NCBI GenBank assembly: GCA_965228575.1
Contig: CBDDHW010000005.1
Span: forward strand, 1 to 64,000
Origin: UBA11612 sp965228575
Lineage (GTDB): Bacteria > Pseudomonadota > Alphaproteobacteria > Rhodospirillales > Rhodospirillaceae
DNA length: 64,000 nt
Direction of reading: 5' to 3'
Shown here piece after piece: positions 27,025 through 35,908 of the stretch. The translations under genes and the position numbers were made by a program. A model generated the notes under the pieces. It was given only the letters and a program-made list of their open reading frames with translations. It had not been told where the DNA came from and ran no database searches. The stretch's first letter is position 1. The number at the start of each line of letters is the position of its first letter.

Positions 27025-27453
27025 ATGGAAATGACGGACGCCGCTGACCTCGCCCGACGCATAGCTGATACTCTTCTTTCGCGCGAAGGAACGGGCCCCG
27101 CTTGGGGTATAAAGGTAGACGGAGCGGATGCAGGTTATAGCCTGATTTCGATGCGGATCCGAGAGGACATGCTCAACGGGCACCGGAGCGCACACGGAGG
27201 TATGTTATTTGCCTTCGCTGATACGGCGTTTGCTTATGCGTGCAACTCGCGCAACGTCACGACTGTTGCTCAGAGCGCGAACATTGTATTTCTCTCGCCC
27301 GGAAAAGAGGGTGAGCACATAACGGCCGAAGCGGTAGAAAAATCACTTAAAGGCCGGACAGGCGTTTATCACGTAACCGTGCGTGGCGAAGACGAGCGCG
27401 TCATAGCTGAATTTCATGGTGTTTCTCGCGCGGTCGGTGGAGAGATTGTTTAG
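27025..27453 (+). CDS. paaI: PaaI hydroxyphenylacetyl-CoA thioesterase
   Basis: This 142-residue hot-dog-fold thioesterase has the PaaI blocks DMLNGHRSAHGGMLFAFADT, AYACNSRN and FLSPGKEGEHITAEA. It releases CoA from dead-end ring-hydroxylated acyl-CoAs and so rescues the CoA pool during phenylacetate breakdown. The family length of about 140 residues supports the ATG at 27025. The longer frame to 26923 is poorly conserved. It is followed by paaJ after 21 bases. Confidence 0.92.
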   Translation: MEMTDAADLARRIADTLLSREGTGPAWGIKVDGADAGYSLISMRIREDMLNGHRSAHGGMLFAFADTAFAYACNSRNVTTVAQSANIVFLSPGKEGEHITAEAVEKSLKGRTGVYHVTVRGEDERVIAEFHGVSRAVGGEIV

Positions 27454-27474
27454 AAAACAGAGGATACGAGTCCT

Positions 27475-28677
27475 ATGACTGAAGCATTTATTTGTGACGC
27501 AATCCGCACACCCATCGGCAGATACGGCGGCACCCTCGCCGCGGTCCGCGCCGACGATCTCGCCGCAATTCCACTCCGAGCGCTCATGGAGCGTCAACCC
27601 AGCGTAGATTGGGCAGCCGTTGATGACGTTATTCTTGGGTGCGCCAATCAAGCCGGCGAGGACAATCGGAACGTAGCTCGCATGGCGGTGCTGCTCTCAG
27701 GAATGGGCGAAAGTGTACCGGGAACAACTATCAATCGCCTGTGTGGCTCGGGCCTAGACGCCGTGGCCATGGCGGCGCGCGCGATCAAAACAGGCGATGC
27801 CGACCTTATCGTCGCAGGCGGTACAGAAAGTATGTCGCGGGCACCCTTTGTGATGGGCAAAGCCGAAACCGCTTTTTCTCGTAGCGCCGAAATATACGAT
27901 ACGACGATAGGATGGCGATTTGTGAATCGGGAAATGAAAGACAAATTTGGTATCGATTCCATGCCGGAAACTGCTGAAAACGTAGCTGAAGACTTTAACG
28001 TTTCACGAGAAGATCAAGACAAATTTGCCCTGCGCAGTCAGGAACGAACCCAGGCCGCGCAAAAGAATGGACGCCTCGCCCAGGAAATTACCCCGGTTGA
28101 AATCCCGCAACGGAAGGGCGATCCGATTGTATTCGATAAAGACGAGCATCCGCGAGCAACCGATCTCGAAAAGCTTGGCGGGTTGAAGGCCTTTGTGCGT
28201 AAAGGCGGCACCATCACCGCGGGCAACGCCAGCGGTGTAAATGACGGAGCATGTGCCTTGCTTGTCGCCAGCGAAGCCGCCATCAAAAAGTTTGGCCTGA
28301 CACCAATATCTCGTGTGGTCGGCGGCGCGGCGGCGGGCGTAGAACCCCGAATCATGGGTATAGGCCCCGCTCCTGCCACCCAGAAGCTCTTGGACCGACA
28401 AGGTCTATCGATCTCCGATATCGATATAGTCGAGCTGAATGAGGCCTTTGCGTCCCAGGGATTGGCCGTGTTGCGCAAACTTGGGCTCCCGGACGATGCG
28501 GACCATGTGAACCCGAATGGCGGTGCAATCGCCCTAGGGCACCCCCTAGGGATGTCAGGTGCCCGCCTAGCTCAAACTGCCTCCCTTGAGTTGCAAGCCC
28601 GAAAAGGCAAGTATGCTGTATGCACGATGTGCATTGGGGTGGGACAAGGAATTGCCCTACTTTTAGAGCGCGCGTAA
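27475..28677 (+). CDS. paaJ: 3-oxoadipyl-CoA / 3-oxo-5,6-dehydrosuberyl-CoA thiolase
   Basis: This 400-residue degradative thiolase of the PaaJ/PcaF group starts TEAFICDAIRTPIGRYGG. It has the acyl-accepting Cys90 in NRLCGSGLDAV, His356 in GHPLGMSGAR and Cys386 in CTMCIGVGQG. It cleaves both 3-oxo-5,6-dehydrosuberyl-CoA and 3-oxoadipyl-CoA in the lower phenylacetate pathway. It lies between paaI and the operator/promoter region of paaABCDE on the same strand. A role in the beta-ketoadipate pathway would use the same enzyme, and no pca genes are nearby. Confidence 0.94.
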   Translation: MTEAFICDAIRTPIGRYGGTLAAVRADDLAAIPLRALMERQPSVDWAAVDDVILGCANQAGEDNRNVARMAVLLSGMGESVPGTTINRLCGSGLDAVAMAARAIKTGDADLIVAGGTESMSRAPFVMGKAETAFSRSAEIYDTTIGWRFVNREMKDKFGIDSMPETAENVAEDFNVSREDQDKFALRSQERTQAAQKNGRLAQEITPVEIPQRKGDPIVFDKDEHPRATDLEKLGGLKAFVRKGGTITAGNASGVNDGACALLVASEAAIKKFGLTPISRVVGGAAAGVEPRIMGIGPAPATQKLLDRQGLSISDIDIVELNEAFASQGLAVLRKLGLPDDADHVNPNGGAIALGHPLGMSGARLAQTASLELQARKGKYAVCTMCIGVGQGIALLLERA

Positions 28678-28726
28678 GCTCAAAATTGGCTAGAATTTGA
28701 GTATTTCCGGGTAAATTTATTAATTG

Positions 28727-28740
28727 ACCGAACGTTCGGT
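28727..28740. promoter_or_regulatory. palindromic operator upstream of paaA (probable PaaR site)
   Basis: ACCGAACGTTCGGT is a perfect 14-bp palindrome (28727-28740) 50 bases before the paaA start, followed by a TATTAT-like -10 region. TetR-family PaaR repressors act at palindromes in front of paa operons. The TetR gene at 44514 has a closely similar element (TGACCGAACGGTCA) in front of itself. Both share the core TGACCGAACG. Confidence 0.8.
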
Positions 28741-28790
28741 TTATTATTATACTAGGGTCATACACAGGCAATTAGAGTCGGAAAAAGCAC

Positions 28791-29786
28791 ATGTATACAA
28801 CTGAATTACAGAAACATGACGACAAGCCAACGCCACTGGGTGGTGCTGAAGTTGAGAAGCTGACCGAGGCTTTCGAAGCTCGCGTTGCGGCAGATGAGTT
28901 CATCGAGCCGAACGATTGGATGCCGGATGCATATCGGCGGACACTACAACGCCAGATCTCGCAACATGCCCACTCGGAGGTGGTTGGCATGCTACCTGAG
29001 GGCAATTGGCTGACACGTGCACCTTCCCTTCGCAGCAAGGCTGTATTGCTTGCCAAAATCCAGGACGAAGGCGGGCATGGTTTATACCTTTATTCCGCAG
29101 CTGAAACGCTTGGTATTTCCAGAGAAGAAATGATCGAAGCCCTGCATACGGGTAAAGCCAAGTATTCCACGATTTTCAACTACCCGACCATAAACTGGGC
29201 CGACATTGGCGCAATTGGTTGGCTCGTGGATGGTGCGGCAATCATGAACCAAGTGCCACTTCAGCGGACCTCGTACGGACCTTACGCCCGAGCGATGGTA
29301 CGCGTTTGTAAGGAAGAAAGCTTCCACCAGCGCCAAGGTTACGAAATCATGATTGCGATGGCCAACGGGACTCCTGAGCAGAAAGAAATGGCTCAAGATG
29401 CCCTTAATCGCTGGTGGTGGCCGTCCCTTATGATGTTTGGCCCCACCGATGATAACTCGCCAAATACCGAGCAGTCGATGCGTTGGCGCATTAAGAGAGA
29501 AACCAACGACCAGATTCGCCAACGCTTTGTCGATGTAACCGTTCCCCAAGCTGACGCCATTAACCTCAAGATTCCTGACCCGGACCTGAAGTGGAACGAG
29601 GAGCGTGGGCATTACGATTTTGGCGACATCGATTGGAACGAATTCTGGGCAGTCGTCAAAGGAGAGGGCCCTGTGGCTAAGGAGCGTATGAAAGCCAGGA
29701 TCGATGCGTGGGAAAAAGGGGCTTGGGTCAGAGAAGCCGCTGCGGCGCATCACGAAAAACACAATCCGGCGCAGAAGGTCGCATAA
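28791..29786 (+). CDS. paaA: phenylacetyl-CoA epoxidase subunit PaaA (catalytic)
   Basis: This 331-residue catalytic subunit of the ring-1,2-phenylacetyl-CoA epoxidase is a bacterial di-iron multicomponent monooxygenase. Iron-ligand helices are seen as KIQDEGGHGLYLY and KEESFHQRQGYE. NRWWWPSLMMFGP and the SMRWRIKRETND block are characteristic. It is the first gene of paaABCDE and follows the palindromic operator, so expression is expected to be induced by phenylacetyl-CoA. Confidence 0.97.
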   Translation: MYTTELQKHDDKPTPLGGAEVEKLTEAFEARVAADEFIEPNDWMPDAYRRTLQRQISQHAHSEVVGMLPEGNWLTRAPSLRSKAVLLAKIQDEGGHGLYLYSAAETLGISREEMIEALHTGKAKYSTIFNYPTINWADIGAIGWLVDGAAIMNQVPLQRTSYGPYARAMVRVCKEESFHQRQGYEIMIAMANGTPEQKEMAQDALNRWWWPSLMMFGPTDDNSPNTEQSMRWRIKRETNDQIRQRFVDVTVPQADAINLKIPDPDLKWNEERGHYDFGDIDWNEFWAVVKGEGPVAKERMKARIDAWEKGAWVREAAAAHHEKHNPAQKVA

Positions 29787-29788
29787 AA

Positions 29789-30085
29789 ATGAAAAAACCA
29801 AGCAACTTAGAGTGGCCCTTGTGGGAAGTCTTCATCCGATCGAAAGGCGGCCTGTCCCACGTTCATGCGGGCTCGATTCACGCCGCTGATGAGAAAATGG
29901 CGATAAAGCATGCCCGAGACGTTTATACCCGCCGGAAGGAAGGCGTAAGTCTTTGGGTCGTTAAATCGTCGCAAATAGTCGCGTCTGACCCCGATCAATC
30001 TGGTCAGCTATTTGAACCGGCAGAATCCAAGATTTATCGTCACCCCACATTCTATAAGATTCCCGAAAACGTGAAAAATATGTGA
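29789..30085 (+). CDS. paaB: phenylacetyl-CoA epoxidase subunit PaaB
   Basis: This 98-residue small subunit of the epoxidase has the PaaB pattern WPLWEVFIRSKGGLSHVHAG, AIKHARDVYTRR and SLWVVKSS. PaaB bridges two PaaAC dimers and is essential for activity. The ATG at 29789 starts two bases after the paaA stop. The frame remains open upstream inside paaA, so the longer reading is rejected on family length. Confidence 0.95.
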   Translation: MKKPSNLEWPLWEVFIRSKGGLSHVHAGSIHAADEKMAIKHARDVYTRRKEGVSLWVVKSSQIVASDPDQSGQLFEPAESKIYRHPTFYKIPENVKNM

Positions 30086-30089
30086 ACTG

Positions 30090-30848
30090 ATGGAACGCAA
30101 AGAAGCTCTTTTCGAATACCTCACACGGCTTGGCGATGATTCGCTCATCCTTGCCCAACGACTTTGTGAGTGGTGCGGTGAAGCTCCAACTCTCGAGGTT
30201 GATTTGTCGATTGCGAATATTGGCCTCGACCACTTAGGCCAAGCGACGTTGCTACTTGAATACGCGGGTAAAGTCGAAGGCAAGGACCGCAATGCAGATA
30301 AGCTGGCCTTTCATAGAGACGCTTTTAAGTTCCGCAACTGTTTGCTCGTAGAACAACCTAACGGAGATTTCGCTCAAACGGTTGCGCGCCAGTTCTTATT
30401 CTCAACATGGCAACGCCTTCTTTACACTCAATTATGCAATTCATCTGACCAGCATCTCGCAGAGATTGCCGCGAAAGCGGTGAAAGAGATCAGTTACCAC
30501 GCAGATTGGGCAGCGGAATGGGTCGTGCGTCTTGGCGACGGAACGGAAGAAAGCCATCAGCGCATGGTTCAGGGCTTTGATTGGATGTGGCGATTTGTCG
30601 ATGAACTCTTCACCGAGGACGATGTCGACAAAGCGGTGAGCGAGCTAGGAATCGCTGTTGCAAAAGACAAGCTACGAGAAGAATTCGATTCGATCTTAAA
30701 GCAAACTTTTGATGCAGCCACTCTCCCCATCGTCGAACTTCCAACCCCAATCTCAGGAGGCCGTTCGGGGCACCACTCCGAACATCTCGGTCATATTTTG
30801 GCTGAAATGCAGTTTCTTCCCCGCGCCTATCCAAACGCAACTTGGTGA
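30090..30848 (+). CDS. paaC: phenylacetyl-CoA epoxidase subunit PaaC (structural)
   Basis: This 252-residue ferritin-like structural subunit pairs with PaaA. Conserved stretches are LGDDSLILAQRLCEWCG, ANIGLDHLGQATLLLEYAG and YHADWAAEWVVRLGDGTEES, near the C-terminal GRSGHHSEHLGHILAEMQ. It lacks a full di-iron site, as expected. The gene begins four bases after paaB and its TGA overlaps the GTG start of paaD. Confidence 0.95.
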   Translation: MERKEALFEYLTRLGDDSLILAQRLCEWCGEAPTLEVDLSIANIGLDHLGQATLLLEYAGKVEGKDRNADKLAFHRDAFKFRNCLLVEQPNGDFAQTVARQFLFSTWQRLLYTQLCNSSDQHLAEIAAKAVKEISYHADWAAEWVVRLGDGTEESHQRMVQGFDWMWRFVDELFTEDDVDKAVSELGIAVAKDKLREEFDSILKQTFDAATLPIVELPTPISGGRSGHHSEHLGHILAEMQFLPRAYPNATW

Positions 30849-31312
30849 CACCCGTGTTACGTGATCGTGTCATGGCTATATTGGCCGATGTACCCGACCC
30901 AGAGATTCCCGTTATCTCGGTTGTCGATCTTGGAATCGTACGCGATGTGCGGGAGAAACCACCTGCAGTGGTTATTACCCCCACATACTCAGGATGTCCG
31001 GCAACCCACGCCATTCAAGCATCAATCCGAAAAGCTTTAGATTCTGCAGACCTCGATCAGGTCTCTATCGAGACAAGCATTTCACCTCCATGGACGACCG
31101 ATTGGATCAGCGAGTCTGGGCTTAAAAAATTACACGACTACGGAATTTCGCCACCAAAACGAAGTAGCGATGCGAACCAGAGTGAGGTTGCTTGCCCTCA
31201 GTGTGGCTCAACCAGCACTCACGAAATTAGTCGATTTGGATCAACCCCGTGCAAGGCTTTGTGGCAATGTGATAGCTGCAAAGAACCCTTTGACCGCTTT
31301 AAGTGCCATTGA
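30845..31312 (+). CDS. paaD: PaaD, DUF59-family Fe-S assembly factor
   Basis: This 155-residue protein has an N-terminal MIP18/DUF59 domain (VPDPEIPVISVVDLGIVRDV, TPTYSGCPAT) and a C-terminal zinc ribbon (CPQCGS...CDSC, ending KCH). PaaD helps mature the iron cofactor of the epoxidase system. The GTG at 30845 overlaps the paaC stop codon by four bases (GTGA), which fits translational coupling. An in-frame TTG three bases earlier is less likely. Confidence 0.93.
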   Translation: MTPVLRDRVMAILADVPDPEIPVISVVDLGIVRDVREKPPAVVITPTYSGCPATHAIQASIRKALDSADLDQVSIETSISPPWTTDWISESGLKKLHDYGISPPKRSSDANQSEVACPQCGSTSTHEISRFGSTPCKALWQCDSCKEPFDRFKCH

Positions 31313-31318
31313 ACCGTT

Positions 31319-32395
31319 ATGTCCACATCATTTTACTCTTTAAGTGTCTCCGAAGTCCGCCGTGAAACCCAGGATTCTGTCTCCGTTCTTTTTGAAGTTC
31401 CCGAAGACCTCACAGAGACCTTTGAGTTTCTACCGGGCCAACACTTGACCATTAAGCAGGAATTTGACGGTGAGGAAATTAGGCGGAATTATTCGGTCTG
31501 TGTGGCACCTCATGACAATGCTTTGCGCATCGCGATAAAACAGATTCCTCAAGGCCGATTTTCTACCTGGGCAAATACAAAGCTAGAATCTGGATCAAAA
31601 CTAGAGGTTATGCCACCTCATGGTAGCTTTACCTGTGAATTCAACAAAGACGGTCAGAAACAATATGTGCTCTTCGCTGGCGGTTCGGGAATCACACCTA
31701 TTCTTTCGATCATAAAGACCGGACTTGCGGCAGAGCCCGACAGTCGATTTGTCTTACTCTACGGCAACCGGGATAGTGCTTCGATAATGTTCTTGGAAGA
31801 GCTCGCAGCTCTCAAAAATCGGTTTATTGGTCAATTTGAGCTTTATCACTTTCTTGAGGATGAAGAAGGTGAAGTCGATATTTTCAATGGCCGACTCGAC
31901 AAAGAAAAAACGCTTGAGGTGTTGGAAAGCATCGTCGATCCCTCGGGCGTAGATAAGTTTTTTATTTGCGGACCCGGCCCCATGATGACCGCGATCGAGG
32001 AGACTTTGTCTGCCGGCAACGTTCCGAAGAGCAAAATTATGGTGGAACGTTTTACAACCGGTGAATTGTCCAAAGCTCAAATGGCTGCTGCGCAAAAAAT
32101 GCAAAAAGAAGCAGCAGGTCGCAAAGTTCAAATTTCGCTGGAAGGGCGCAAACGATCATTTGAATTCGATGCCGACAAAGGCAGCATACTCGAAAATGCG
32201 AGTGCGCGCGGACTTCCTGTACCGTTCGCCTGCAAAGCCGGAGTTTGCGCGACGTGCCGTGCTAAAGTGATTACCGGCACGGTTGAAATGAAGACAAACT
32301 ATGGCCTGACGGACGAAGAACTTGAGCAGGGCTACGTCTTGACTTGTCAAGCGGTGCCAACAAGCGATGACGTCTTACTGGATTACGACGCTTAG
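31319..32395 (+). CDS. paaE: PaaE, NADPH-ferredoxin-type reductase of the epoxidase
   Basis: This 358-residue reductase moves electrons from NAD(P)H to the PaaABC di-iron centre. It has an FAD-binding barrel (residues 1-105; RRNYSVCVAP), a nucleotide-binding domain (VLFAGGSGITPILS; FFICGPGPMM) and a C-terminal plant-type 2Fe-2S ferredoxin domain with CKAGVCATC and a final Cys in TCQAVP. It is the last gene of the paaABCDE operon and ends 46 bases from the convergent E2 gene. Confidence 0.96.
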   Translation: MSTSFYSLSVSEVRRETQDSVSVLFEVPEDLTETFEFLPGQHLTIKQEFDGEEIRRNYSVCVAPHDNALRIAIKQIPQGRFSTWANTKLESGSKLEVMPPHGSFTCEFNKDGQKQYVLFAGGSGITPILSIIKTGLAAEPDSRFVLLYGNRDSASIMFLEELAALKNRFIGQFELYHFLEDEEGEVDIFNGRLDKEKTLEVLESIVDPSGVDKFFICGPGPMMTAIEETLSAGNVPKSKIMVERFTTGELSKAQMAAAQKMQKEAAGRKVQISLEGRKRSFEFDADKGSILENASARGLPVPFACKAGVCATCRAKVITGTVEMKTNYGLTDEELEQGYVLTCQAVPTSDDVLLDYDA

Positions 32396-32441
32396 GTAAC
32401 CACACAGCTCGTCCTGCTTTTCATTTTGCGGCGGCGTTGAT

Positions 32442-33665
32442 CTACTTCCAATTTTCGATCGTATCCACCCACGTAGACAAGAACGCGTTGGTCTGATGGC
32501 CATCGAGTACCCGATGATCAATCGTCAATGATACGTATGCCATCGGGCAAATTACCATGGCATCTCGCCCGTCGATTTCGCGCACAACCACCCGCTTTTC
32601 CAGTTTACCGACTCCTAAGATCGCGGATTGTGGCTGGTTAATAATGATGGGTGACGCAACAAGACTTCCCGAAACACCATGGTTGGAAATTGTAAATGTG
32701 CCGTCCGCCATATCTTTTGGCTTTAGCTTGTTCGTCCGTGCCCGCTCGGTGATATCAGTGAGTCTTTGAGCAATTCCAAGCAAGGAAAGATCTTGCGCAC
32801 GATGGACGATGGGCACCACTAAACCTTTATCGCCCAGAGCTGTCCCAATACCGATGTTAATGTCAGCGAAAATTTCGAGATTATCTTCATGCCAGCGGCT
32901 ATTGACCGTAGGCACCGCTTGAATCGCTTTGACGCAAGCCGCAATAAAATAGGCCGTAAACGTCAGCTTCGCATTTTGCCGCTGAAAGTCGTCCTTTCGC
33001 GCTGCGCGATCGCGCATAATGGCGGTGAAATCCACCTCAAAAACCGCTGTGACATGCGGTGCGGTTGAAACGCTGCGTTGCATATGTTCGGCGATCGCTA
33101 ACCGCATCGAGTCGTGCGGTACCTTTTGACCAAGACCGACCGACGGCGCTGACTGTTTTGATGGCGCCGACGCAGCCGCGCCTGACCCACCGCTTTCAAC
33201 AAAGGACAAAACATCAGTGCGAGTGATACGTCCGCCCCGCCCAGTTCCGGTGACTAACTTGGGATCAACGTTGTGCTCGGAGAGCAAGCGCCGGACGGAT
33301 GGCGACAACCGCAACTCTGGATCAAAATCGCGGCTGGCGGGAAGCCCCTTAGCTTCTGCGGATGCGGGCCCTGGCTCGGCGGCAGGCTTTTTAGTCTCTT
33401 GAGATTTTTCAGAGGGTTTCACGTCTCCGGCTGTGATACTGCCAATCACCATACCTGGTTCAACCTCGGTTCCCGTATCCTTTAGGTCGTCACCAAGAAC
33501 ACCGGAAATTGGCGCGGGAACCTCCATTGTTACCTTGTCGGTTTCAATTTCCGCTATGGGCTCGTCAACTTCCACAGCGCTACCGGGACTTTTTAGCCAG
33601 GTTCGCAAAGTAAAACGGGTACCCTCGGCCGCCTCTTCCGAAACTATAATATCTGTTTTTGCCAT
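32442..33665 (-). CDS. 2-oxoacid dehydrogenase E2 (dihydrolipoyl acyltransferase)
   Basis: This 407-residue E2 core has an N-terminal lipoyl domain with Lys44 in ETDKVTMEV, a linker, a peripheral-subunit binding domain (SPSVRRLLSEHNVDP, about 118-155) and a catalytic domain ending with DHRVLDGHQTN. It accepts an acyl group from E1 and transfers it to CoA. The start lies six bases after the E1 gene, so E1 and E2 are co-transcribed. The substrate could be branched-chain 2-oxoacids or another 2-oxoacid, and no E3 gene is in the window. Confidence 0.92.
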   Translation of the reverse strand: MAKTDIIVSEEAAEGTRFTLRTWLKSPGSAVEVDEPIAEIETDKVTMEVPAPISGVLGDDLKDTGTEVEPGMVIGSITAGDVKPSEKSQETKKPAAEPGPASAEAKGLPASRDFDPELRLSPSVRRLLSEHNVDPKLVTGTGRGGRITRTDVLSFVESGGSGAAASAPSKQSAPSVGLGQKVPHDSMRLAIAEHMQRSVSTAPHVTAVFEVDFTAIMRDRAARKDDFQRQNAKLTFTAYFIAACVKAIQAVPTVNSRWHEDNLEIFADINIGIGTALGDKGLVVPIVHRAQDLSLLGIAQRLTDITERARTNKLKPKDMADGTFTISNHGVSGSLVASPIIINQPQSAILGVGKLEKRVVVREIDGRDAMVICPMAYVSLTIDHRVLDGHQTNAFLSTWVDTIENWK

Positions 33666-33670
33666 GATAA

Positions 33671-35776
33671 TCAGAATGTTATGAGATTGTTGATTGCCGT
33701 CTTGATGCGCTCTACGTTAGGTACAGCCGCATCGAGTAATACGGGATTATGCGGACTTGGAATGTCGGGCATCGTAAGACGCTCCGTTGGAGCATCGAGA
33801 TCCAAGAAACACTCTTCGCTCACTACCGACGCAATTTCTGCTCCAAACCCTGCCGTCGAAATATCTTCATGAACAACGAGACATCTGTGGGTTTTGCGAA
33901 CCGAGGTTAATACGGCCTCGCGGTCCCACGGAACCAACGTGCGAAGGTCGATAACTTCAACACTCTGCCCGGACTCTTTCGCTGCTTCCTCACAGCGATC
34001 AACCATGGCTCCCCATGTCACAATCGTCAGTTCCTCTCCCGAGGAAATAAATTTTGCTTTCCCAAGAGGCACGACAAAATCATCGCCCGGATACGGTCGC
34101 CGCGACCAACGAAGATCTAATAAGCCACGGTGCTCGAAGAAGATTGCTGGATCGTTGCCCCGCAATGCTGTTCTTAATAAGCCGACCGCATCTTCCGCGT
34201 TCGAGGGAACCAGAACATGCCAGCCGGTATTGTGAATCCACTGCACTTCGTTGGTTTGGCTATGCCATGGGTCGCCACACTTGGAAAACCCGCCAGCCAT
34301 ACGAACAACCATAGGCGCTGCAAACCGATTACCTGTCCGCCAGCGCATTGTACCGCAATCGTTGAGTTGCTCGGTCGCAGGTTCCGCATACTTTCGAAAT
34401 TGAATTTCTGGGACTGGTAGGAGGCCAGCCAACGCCATCCCTACCGCACGACCAATAATGCCCTCTTCCGACAAACTCGTATCAAATACACGTTCAATGC
34501 CAAATTTCTTCTGCAATCCCATCGTGACGGCGTGAACGCCACCTTTTGGTCCAATGTCCTCGCCAAATAAAATCATTTTGGGATTAGTCTCTAGCTCATA
34601 CTCAAGCGTTCGCCGGATCGCGGTGACCATGTTGATGCGTGGTCCTACAGGTTGGGAAGTTTCAGTGCTTTCCGGGTACTTATGTTTGTCCGGCCACAAA
34701 CCGCCAACCGCTTGAAGAATAGGCGACCCACTCTCATCTGTTTCGGTAAATACGTGACGCGTGAGATCGGACGACGGCATAACGTCGCGTTTCTCAACGC
34801 GCCCTAGAGCTTCGTCCACTTCCTTTTTGACTTTTTTCTCGATAGCCGCCCATTCCTTGGCCGGCATAACATCCGGAACCAAATATTTCTTGAGTCGCGG
34901 CAAAGGGTCTCGGGCTTTTTCACTCTCTACAGTTTTGGCACTTTTGTAGTCTTGAGTATCTTGTGCAGAGTGACCCGCAAGGCGCGGAACTGTAAGGCGA
35001 AGAAGCGCGGGACCCTGGCGGTCTCTGACATGCGAAACCGATGTCGTAATCAATTGTAAGGCCTCAGCAGGATCGGTTCCGTCGCCATCAAAGATCGTCA
35101 GGTTCTTAAAACTTGCGAGATTAGCTGCGATGTTTGCGCCAGGCGTTTGAAACTCGCCAGGTACGGAAATTCCATAACCATTGTCCTCAATATAAAACAA
35201 CAATGGAAGTTTGAGGGTGGTCGCCATGGTAAGGGCTGACCAAAAACCATTGGCAGCAACTGAAGCATCGCCGCCAAGAACAACCGCGATGGGATTGTCT
35301 TCCGAGGGTTCCTTGAGGACATTGCGGTAGTACTCGAGCGCCTGAGCCCATCCAGCGCTCGGCGTATATTGCGAACCAACGCCACCACACATCGGCAAAG
35401 CTAGAGGACCATCAGGATTTGCGAAATTGAAGACGGTTCCGATATCTCGACCGTCACTATATCCCCCCTGCCTGCCGAGCGCCGCAGCAAGAACCTCATC
35501 CAAAGGAATTCCAAGGCCGAGCAATATTGGCCGCGACCGATAATATCCGGTCGCTGCATCGCGCGGGCTTTTTAGACGTTGAGCCAAAAGAATTTGAGAA
35601 AGATCGTGGCCACGCCCGGAAAATTGATAAAACATCTTCCGCCCGGGAAGGAGGACTGTCTCCTCCAAATCATCAAGTGTCCGCGATGTCAGCAGTGCCT
35701 TTACAACACTTGGCCAATCACAGTCAGCGCTAATATTGTCATGGGAGGGACGACTGCGGCGGGCCGCTTTTGCCAT
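33671..35776 (-). CDS. fused alpha-beta E1 of a 2-oxoacid dehydrogenase
   Basis: This 701-residue protein fuses both E1 chains. The alpha part (about 30-330) has MFYQFSGRGHDLSQ, GYYRSRP, and the thiamine-diphosphate segment GGDASVAANGFW with EDNGYGIS. The beta part (about 375-701) begins INMVTAIRRTLEYEL and has LFGEDIGPKGGVHAVT and IVTWGAMV. Such fusions occur for branched-chain-type dehydrogenases in several bacterial groups. It decarboxylates a 2-oxoacid and reductively acylates the lipoyl group of the E2 encoded next. The ATG at 35776 has GGAG upstream. Confidence 0.9.
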   Translation of the reverse strand: MAKAARRSRPSHDNISADCDWPSVVKALLTSRTLDDLEETVLLPGRKMFYQFSGRGHDLSQILLAQRLKSPRDAATGYYRSRPILLGLGIPLDEVLAAALGRQGGYSDGRDIGTVFNFANPDGPLALPMCGGVGSQYTPSAGWAQALEYYRNVLKEPSEDNPIAVVLGGDASVAANGFWSALTMATTLKLPLLFYIEDNGYGISVPGEFQTPGANIAANLASFKNLTIFDGDGTDPAEALQLITTSVSHVRDRQGPALLRLTVPRLAGHSAQDTQDYKSAKTVESEKARDPLPRLKKYLVPDVMPAKEWAAIEKKVKKEVDEALGRVEKRDVMPSSDLTRHVFTETDESGSPILQAVGGLWPDKHKYPESTETSQPVGPRINMVTAIRRTLEYELETNPKMILFGEDIGPKGGVHAVTMGLQKKFGIERVFDTSLSEEGIIGRAVGMALAGLLPVPEIQFRKYAEPATEQLNDCGTMRWRTGNRFAAPMVVRMAGGFSKCGDPWHSQTNEVQWIHNTGWHVLVPSNAEDAVGLLRTALRGNDPAIFFEHRGLLDLRWSRRPYPGDDFVVPLGKAKFISSGEELTIVTWGAMVDRCEEAAKESGQSVEVIDLRTLVPWDREAVLTSVRKTHRCLVVHEDISTAGFGAEIASVVSEECFLDLDAPTERLTMPDIPSPHNPVLLDAAVPNVERIKTAINNLITF

Positions 35777-35908
35777 GATTGGATCTCCGAGCGATAAATA
35801 CTTAAATACGAGCTTTAATAGCCTGTAATATCAGTAAAATGACGGCTCGGGTAAGGAGAGGCAAGGCTGAAAAAGCGATTTTTACCCGGCATACCCAGTA
35901 AAATTGAG

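Noticed and set aside
29082..29801. 239-codon minus-strand open frame across paaA
   Set aside because: Antisense to the catalytic epoxidase gene and without recognisable domains.
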